Below the pieces are notes generated by a model that made no database searches, was not told where the DNA came from, and worked only from the letters and a program-made list of their open reading frames with translations. Below are positions 58,977 to 64,000 of a DNA stretch of 64,000 nucleotides, piece by piece (within the stretch, counting starts at the first letter, position 1; each line of letters begins with the position of its first letter). Source of the stretch: Treponema brennaborense DSM 12168 (GTDB taxonomy: Bacteria > Spirochaetota > Spirochaetia > Treponematales > Treponemataceae); the NCBI RefSeq assembly GCF_000212415.1, contig NC_015500.1:1922001-1986000 (forward strand), written 5' to 3'. A program made the position numbers and the translations under genes.

Positions 58977-59894
58977 ATGATAAAACATAAAGGCAGTATG
59001 ACTCCGCCGACATGGTATTGGCTGCTTTATTTGCTTCCGGCGGTACTCATATACGTTGTGTTCATGGCATATCCGCTGCTCGATTCGCTGCGGCTCAGTT
59101 TTTTCAGCGGAAACCCGACGGGACCCAAAACCTTCGTCGGATTCGACAATTTTATCAAACTGTTTACCGTTCCCGAAAACGCGGCGCGGTATTGGGGAGC
59201 GTTCAAAAATACCTGGGTATTTTTCGGCATCCACATGATCGTACAGAACTGCCTCGGCATTTTATTCGCCGTGCTGCTGACGAATAAGACGATGAAAGGA
59301 GTAAACTGCTACCGCACCGTCATATTCGTTCCGGCAACGCTTGCGGTGCTGATAACGGGATATTTATGGAAACTGATTCTGAATCCGATTTGGTCCGAAT
59401 CGCTTCTTTCAAAAATAGGACTTGAGTTTCTGGCACAGCCGTGGCTCGGACAGGAAAACACCGCGCTGCTGTTCGTTGCGCTCGTTTCGTGCTGGCAGTG
59501 GGTCGGCATTCCGACGATGATGTTCACCGCCGCGCTGCAGAACATTCCCGAAGACCTGATCGAAGCCGGTCACGTTGAAGGAGCGAGCGCCTGGATCATC
59601 TTCTGGAAGATAAAACTGCCGATGATTCTGCCGGTAGTCGGCATGGTCGCGATTCTGACGTTCGTAAACAACTTCAACGCGTTCGACGTCGTGTACGCGA
59701 TGGAAACGGCGAACGGTGCGCCCGGATACGCAACCGACATCATCGGAACGCTGTTCTACCGCGTCGGTATCGCGGGACAACACCCGATCGGCATTCCGGA
59801 CACGGGTATGGGAGCCGCGATCGCAACGATCACGTTCTTCGTTCTTGCCGCCGGCGTCATTCCGATCCTGCGCGCGACGCAGACAAAGGAGTAG
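58977..59894 (+). CDS. ABC sugar transporter permease, MalF type
   Basis: A 305-aa inner-membrane permease with six helices. ATG 58977 follows AGGAGA; the frame is open 72 bp further upstream. The start P-T-W-Y-W-L-L-Y-L-L-P-A and the EAA motif E-A-G-H-V-E-G-A-S-A-W-I-I-F-W-K-I-K-L-P, which docks the ATPase, are typical of the CUT1 family. It is followed by the second permease after 4 bp. Confidence 0.92.
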   Translation: MIKHKGSMTPPTWYWLLYLLPAVLIYVVFMAYPLLDSLRLSFFSGNPTGPKTFVGFDNFIKLFTVPENAARYWGAFKNTWVFFGIHMIVQNCLGILFAVLLTNKTMKGVNCYRTVIFVPATLAVLITGYLWKLILNPIWSESLLSKIGLEFLAQPWLGQENTALLFVALVSCWQWVGIPTMMFTAALQNIPEDLIEAGHVEGASAWIIFWKIKLPMILPVVGMVAILTFVNNFNAFDVVYAMETANGAPGYATDIIGTLFYRVGIAGQHPIGIPDTGMGAAIATITFFVLAAGVIPILRATQTKE

Positions 59895-59898
59895 CAAC

Positions 59899-60732
59899 AT
59901 GGCATCGCTTAAAACGCAAAACAAACACATAGGTTCCCATATCGTTCTGCTCGCCTGGTCGGCTCTGGTACTGTTTCCGCTGTGGGTTATGGTCATAAAC
60001 TCGTTCAAAACGAGGCTGACCATATACGAAAACCCGTTCGGACTGCCGGTGAAATGGAATTTTTCAAACTACGCGATGGTGTTTCAGGACGGAGATTTTC
60101 TCAATTATTTCAAGAACAGTTTTATCGTCGTATCGCTGTCGATCGTCTTGGTACTCGGTATCGGCGCGCTCGCCAGCTACGCGTTCGCGAACTGGAAAGG
60201 CAAATTTTCTCACGGCATGTTTTTGTTCATGATCGCGGGAATGATGCTTCCCATCAAAATCGCGTCCATCAAACTGCTTGAAATGGTGCGCAATATGGGA
60301 CTGCTCAACACGATTTGGTCTCTCGTGCCGATTTACATCGCGATGGGCGTTCCGATATCGATCTTCGTACTGACCGAATTCATTCGGGAAATTCCGTACG
60401 AACTGACGGAAGCCGGTATCATAGACGGCGCGGGCAGATTCAAGATATTTACGCTGATCATCGTGCCGCTGCTCCGCCCGGCGCTCGCAACGGTCGGAAT
60501 CTACAATCTGGTGCCGTTCTGGAACGACCTGTGGTTTCCGCTCATCTTCATCAACGACGAGCGCGCAAAAACGCTGCTTTTGGGCGTTACCCGTCTGTTC
60601 GGGCAGTATCAGACCGACTGGTCCAAGGTACTCGCCGTGCTGACGCTGTCGGCCATACCGGTCATACTGCTCTATCTTGCGATGTCCAAACAGTTTATCA
60701 AGGGTCTTACCGCCGGCGCGGTAAAGGGCTAA
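59899..60732 (+). CDS. ABC sugar transporter permease, MalG type
   Basis: A 277-aa permease with six helices. ATG 59899 follows AAGGAG by 7 nt and lies 4 bp after the first permease gene; the frame is open far upstream but that part is out of frame with the MalF gene. N-S-F-K-T near residue 35 and the EAA motif E-A-G-I-I-D-G-A-G-R-F-K-I-F-T-L-I-I-V-P-L are typical. It pairs with the MalF-type subunit to form the sugar channel. Confidence 0.92.
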   Translation: MASLKTQNKHIGSHIVLLAWSALVLFPLWVMVINSFKTRLTIYENPFGLPVKWNFSNYAMVFQDGDFLNYFKNSFIVVSLSIVLVLGIGALASYAFANWKGKFSHGMFLFMIAGMMLPIKIASIKLLEMVRNMGLLNTIWSLVPIYIAMGVPISIFVLTEFIREIPYELTEAGIIDGAGRFKIFTLIIVPLLRPALATVGIYNLVPFWNDLWFPLIFINDERAKTLLLGVTRLFGQYQTDWSKVLAVLTLSAIPVILLYLAMSKQFIKGLTAGAVKG

Positions 60733-60816
60733 ACCGGCATCGGTGCCCCGAACGCCGCACCGTCTGCGGTACGGGGAACCGTTAGGCCGATACGGAGAAC
60801 CGTCCCGAACGCACGC

Positions 60817-60948
60817 CGCTTTCGGGGCGGAAGCCCTTATCGGGTAACAGGCGGCCCTTATCAGGTAACAGGCGGCGCACGGCGCTTTCGGGGCGGAAGC
60901 CTTTATCGGGTAACAGGCGGCCTTCATCGGGTAACAGGCGGCGCACGG
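60817..60948. repeat. Nested tandem repeats between the sugar and thiamine transporter genes
   Basis: Two imperfect 66-bp units start at 60817 and 60883. Each contains two 21-bp subunits of the type CCTTATCGGGTAACAGGCGG. The region 60733-60996 holds no gene. Confidence 0.8.
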
Positions 60949-60996
60949 CGCTGCAATTCCTTGCCGCATGTTTTGGGCAAAAGATGCGCATGTTTT

Positions 60997-61758
60997 TTAT
61001 TTTCTTCCGCATGTTTTGCCGCCGCTCGCGTCATAGTCCGAAGCGGCGCAGTCCTCCGCGACACGCCCCTGCTCCATCGTAATGATCCTGTCGGCAACCG
61101 TTTTCGCCTCGTTCAAGTCGTGCGTAACGAATATCCCCGTAAAGCCGGTTTCCTTTTGCATACGGCAGATATCTTCGGCAAGCTTGCGGCGAAGCGGCGC
61201 ATCCAACGCGGAAAGCGGTTCGTCGAACAGCACCAATTCGGGACGCACGATGAGCGTCCGCGCGAGCGACACCCGCTGGGTCTCTCCGCCGGAAAGCGAT
61301 TCGGGTTTCCGCCGCGCAAAGCCCGCAAGTCCCACCAGCTCAAGAAATTCACACGCACGGCGGCGGCTTTCGCTGCGGCTCATTCCGCGGCAGCGCAGCC
61401 CGTACGCAACGTTGTCGTCCGTCCTCATATGGGCGAACAGCGCGTGATTCTGAAACACCATGCCGACGCCCCGCTTTCCCGGAGCGACGTGCAGGATGTC
61501 CTTTCCGCCCAACGTCAGCGACGGGCGCGCTTCGGCACCGGCTGCAGCTTCAGTCTCACCGGCGGCTTCGTCGCACGCCAGCAGTCCGGCGATCAGACGC
61601 AGAACGGTCGATTTGCCGCATCCCGACGGGCCGACGACGGCGGTCATGGACCCTTGAGCGGCCTGCAGCGAAAAGTCGACGCAAACCGGCTTCGAGCCGG
61701 AGGAGCGCCAGGTTTTCCGCAGCCGGCGGGCATCAAAAAAAGCCGAATCAGTTGTCAT
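60997..61758 (-). CDS. thiQ: Thiamine-type ABC transporter ATPase
   Basis: A 253-aa ATPase. ATG 61758 follows GGAG by 8 nt and overlaps the permease stop; the frame is open 39 bp further up. Walker A is V-G-P-S-G-C-G-K-S-T, the Q loop F-Q-N-H-A-L-F, the signature L-S-G-G-E-T-Q-R-V, Walker B L-V-L-F-D-E-P-L-S-A-L-D and H loop V-T-H-D. The family also includes iron and sulfate/putrescine importers; the binding protein next door points to thiamine. A short Ala/Glu-rich insert lies between Walker A and the Q loop. Confidence 0.87.
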   Translation of the reverse strand: MTTDSAFFDARRLRKTWRSSGSKPVCVDFSLQAAQGSMTAVVGPSGCGKSTVLRLIAGLLACDEAAGETEAAAGAEARPSLTLGGKDILHVAPGKRGVGMVFQNHALFAHMRTDDNVAYGLRCRGMSRSESRRRACEFLELVGLAGFARRKPESLSGGETQRVSLARTLIVRPELVLFDEPLSALDAPLRRKLAEDICRMQKETGFTGIFVTHDLNEAKTVADRIITMEQGRVAEDCAASDYDASGGKTCGRK

Positions 61759-63403
61759 CAGTGTTTCTCCTATCAGACCGGTACGCGCTGAGCGCAAACA
61801 CCGGCACCGTAATCAGCGCCAGCACGACTCCGCACGCGCACGCTTCCTGAAACCGGTACGATCCGGCGAGTTTATACGTATACAAGGCGAGCGTTTCAAA
61901 GCGGGGAACGGCCAAAATCAGCGGCAGACTCGCGTCGCCGCAGCTGACGGCAAAACAGAAACCGAACGCCGACACGATACTGCGCGCGCTCATCGGCAGA
62001 TACAGCCGGAACACGGTGTCGAGCCGGTTCGGCGACAGCACGGCCGCAGCGTCGAGCGCCGCCTGCGGAATCCGGTCCATTGCCGCGGATATCTGGCGCA
62101 GCGCGAACGGCCAGGTTAAAGCGGCCTGAGCCAGTACCAAAACCGGCGCGGAGCCGCGGCGTACGAGCAGCGTCATGCCGAAGCCGAGTACTACCGACGA
62201 AACGGCCATCGGCAGAAGCGGCACCGTTCTGAGCGCGACGCGCGTACGTCCGGGATCGAACGAGCGGAGCAGGCTGGCAAAAAACAGCGCCGCAGTTACC
62301 GAAAGCGACGACGACGCACAGGCCGTCGCAACGGTGTTTCCGAACGCCGTGCGGAACGACGCTTTGGCTGCCAGATTGTACAGATTCTTAAACGAAAAAA
62401 CGGCGGCGCCCGTGCCGCCGTGATATCCGGCCGCCTTTTCTGCGAACGCGTTCACCGCAATACTCACGAACGGGCCGATAAAAAACAGCAGTACGGCCGA
62501 AACGCACGCGACGGCGGCGCCCAGTTCCGCGGCACCCCGGATCTTTTTCCGTCCGGCGCGATCGAACGAAAGACCGCGGCTTTCGGCGCTCCGACGTTCC
62601 AAAAATCCGTACGCAAAAACGACGGTGAACGCGATACCCGTTTCCACCACGGAGAGCGCCGCCGCCGACTTGAAATCGAGCTGCGCGCGCGCGGCCTGAT
62701 AGATTTCCACTTCCAGCGTGGAAGTTCCCACGCCGCCGAACAGCAGCACGATCACGAAACTGAAAAAGCAGTACAGGAAAACGATCATACCGGACGACGC
62801 GATCGCCGGCAGCAGCTGAACGAGCGTAATCGTCCTGAATACGCGGAATTTACCCGCGCCGAGCAAAGCCGCCGCGTCGCGTTCCGCCGACGGCAGGCGC
62901 TCCCAGGCGTCTGAACAGGTTTTCATCACCAACGGAAAATTATAAAAGCCGTGAGCGATCACGATTCCCCAAAAAGAATACAGAAACGTAACGGGAGGAT
63001 TCTGCAAACCGAACGTCTGCATTAAAAACCGGTTGCACACGCCCTGCATTCCGTAGAACAGAACGAAGCCGAGTGCAACGAGCAGCGGCGGAACGCACAG
63101 CGGCACCGCCGACAACGACAGCAGCACGCGTCTGCCGGGAAAATCCCTGCGTGCCGTAAAAAATGCCGCCGAAACGCCGACTCCCAACGCAAGCAGCATG
63201 GAACAAAGTGCCTGTTTTAACGTGAAAGCGGCGGCTTTCCAAATCCGTGCGGACGCAAACAGCGAAGCCGCGCCAACTTCGCCGTCAGCCGCCCACAGCG
63301 GACTGAAAGAAGCACCCAACGGCAGTAAAAACGCCAGACACAGAGCGGCGAACACGACGGCGGCGCCGCCGGTAAAAACCGATTCAGCAAGTTTTACTTT
63401 CAT
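61748..63403 (-). CDS. thiP: Thiamine-type ABC transporter permease, two fused permease domains
   Basis: A 551-aa protein with about twelve helices, made of two BPD_transp_1 domains as in ThiP and FbpB. The first domain has the EAA-like E-R-D-A-A-A-L-L-G-A-G-K-F-R-V-F-R-T-I-T-L (about 175-195), and the second has A-L-D-A-A-A-V-L-S-P-N-R-L-D-T-V-F-R. It lies between the binding protein and the ATPase in the order thiB-thiP-thiQ. Confidence 0.88.
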   Translation of the reverse strand: MKVKLAESVFTGGAAVVFAALCLAFLLPLGASFSPLWAADGEVGAASLFASARIWKAAAFTLKQALCSMLLALGVGVSAAFFTARRDFPGRRVLLSLSAVPLCVPPLLVALGFVLFYGMQGVCNRFLMQTFGLQNPPVTFLYSFWGIVIAHGFYNFPLVMKTCSDAWERLPSAERDAAALLGAGKFRVFRTITLVQLLPAIASSGMIVFLYCFFSFVIVLLFGGVGTSTLEVEIYQAARAQLDFKSAAALSVVETGIAFTVVFAYGFLERRSAESRGLSFDRAGRKKIRGAAELGAAVACVSAVLLFFIGPFVSIAVNAFAEKAAGYHGGTGAAVFSFKNLYNLAAKASFRTAFGNTVATACASSSLSVTAALFFASLLRSFDPGRTRVALRTVPLLPMAVSSVVLGFGMTLLVRRGSAPVLVLAQAALTWPFALRQISAAMDRIPQAALDAAAVLSPNRLDTVFRLYLPMSARSIVSAFGFCFAVSCGDASLPLILAVPRFETLALYTYKLAGSYRFQEACACGVVLALITVPVFALSAYRSDRRNTDDN

Positions 63404-63416
63404 AGGGCGCGGACGG

Positions 63417-64000
63417 TCAGCGGGCCAGCAGCGCGGTTACCGCGTCTACCGCTTCCGAAAGCGTTTCATTGGAAACGGTTACCGTCTTTGCCGCTTTCGG
63501 CGCCGCCGCGTAAGACGCCGGCAGCTCGACAGCGGGATTGACCGGATACATCCACTGGGTCAGCGGAATCACCCGCTGGGCTTCTTCTGAAATCAGAAAA
63601 TCTATGAACAGTTCCGCGCCGCTCTTATTCGGCGCACCTTTTACGATTGCGGCGGCTTCTATTTGGATCGGATGGCCTTCGTCGAACAGCACCGCTTGAA
63701 AACGCGCTCCTTCGCCGTATTCCACGTGATAGGCGGGGCTGGTCGTGTAACTTATGACCAGCGGCGCTTCGCCGGACGTAAACAGACCGTAACCGGTGCT
63801 CCATCCGGGCGCCATGGTCAGCACGTTCGGTTTCAGCGCTTTCCAATAATCAAGGTACGAATCGCCGAACACGGCGGCTGTCCAGGCTACGAACCCCAGA
63901 CCGGGCGTACTGGTGCGCGGGTCCATCAGAATGATTTTTTTTGCATATTCCGGTTTCGTCAAATCCGCAAGCGACGTCGGAGCGGGAACGTTCGAGGCCG
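63417..64000 (-). CDS. thiB: Thiamine-binding periplasmic protein, C-terminal part (5' end outside window)
   Basis: The frame is open to the window edge, so the N-terminus and any upstream riboswitch are missing; about 194 residues are present. D-P-R-T-S-T-P-G-L-G-F-V, G-W-S-T-G-Y-G-L-F, L-V-I-S-Y-T-T-S-P-A-Y-H and Q-I-E-A-A-A-I-V follow the order of ThiB/TbpA rather than of iron-binding FbpA, which has a different Tyr pair. F-I-D-F-L-I-S-E-E-A-Q is the common end of the fold. It is the first gene of thiBPQ. Confidence 0.87.
   Translation of the reverse strand, partial: ASNVPAPTSLADLTKPEYAKKIILMDPRTSTPGLGFVAWTAAVFGDSYLDYWKALKPNVLTMAPGWSTGYGLFTSGEAPLVISYTTSPAYHVEYGEGARFQAVLFDEGHPIQIEAAAIVKGAPNKSGAELFIDFLISEEAQRVIPLTQWMYPVNPAVELPASYAAAPKAAKTVTVSNETLSEAVDAVTALLAR

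Noticed and set aside
60064-60969. 301-aa minus-strand frame over the MalG-type permease and the repeats
   Set aside because: The N-terminal C-A-A-C-Y-P repeats are only the translated DNA minisatellite, and the rest is antisense to a conserved permease.

Overview
The window looks like a chromosome segment of a spirochete close to Treponema. The evidence is qualitative: housekeeping genes just over half GC, lipoproteins with an S-A-C-S lipobox, an Rpn-type nuclease with EG-rich C-terminal repeats, a LoaP-type NusG paralog and an HTH-EIIA fusion. No rRNA, tRNA or CRISPR array was seen, and the species cannot be fixed from the sequence alone.

Layout. 1-7.4 kb: end of trpB, then trpA, a GH20 hexosaminidase, and two large paralogous lipoproteins, the first carrying an internal 244-codon duplication. 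7.6-23.3 kb (minus strand, mostly AT-rich): a Wzx/Wzy-type surface-polysaccharide locus. It holds a LoaP antiterminator, a long structured leader, flippase, a SAF-less NeuB, a NeuA-HAD phosphatase fusion, polymerase, a sialyltransferase-like enzyme, a CDP-linked cassette (CDP-glycerol transferase-like, HisC-like aminotransferase, IspD-like, RpiB-like), an acyltransferase, a GT2, a phosphoglycosyl transferase and a nucleotide-sugar dehydratase. 25.8-36.0 kb (minus strand): a second polysaccharide locus with flippase, F420-hydrogenase-beta-like and pyruvyl-transferase-like proteins, EpsG-like polymerase and several glycosyltransferases, one frameshifted, plus a decayed toxin-antitoxin pair. An Rpn-family nuclease gene lies between the loci.

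The most notable feature is that each polysaccharide locus is headed by the same cassette: a divergent small XRE repressor-like gene and a caspase-like protein starting with TTG. The caspase-like genes (23338-24060, 36008-36838) are paralogs with His77 and Cys111 at identical positions. The XRE genes (24175-24501, 36972-37292) are also paralogs. The two intergenic regions carry different palindromes, suggesting two parallel switches of different DNA specificity. I know of no described system with this arrangement.

37.5-64 kb is housekeeping: rsgA and mutS2; an HTH-EIIA regulator; cdd; a beta-propeller-like protein with a degenerate M23 protein; mnmA-nifS-nifU; pyridoxal kinase with a divergent MocR/PdxR regulator; CapA; a Na/Pi cotransporter; purB; a NarL-type two-component pair; a sugar ABC transporter; and a thiamine-type ABC transporter (thiQ, thiP, partial thiB). 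Many first-in-operon genes lack a Shine-Dalgarno sequence and have a sigma70-like -10 box about 6 nt before the start codon, so leaderless mRNAs seem common here.
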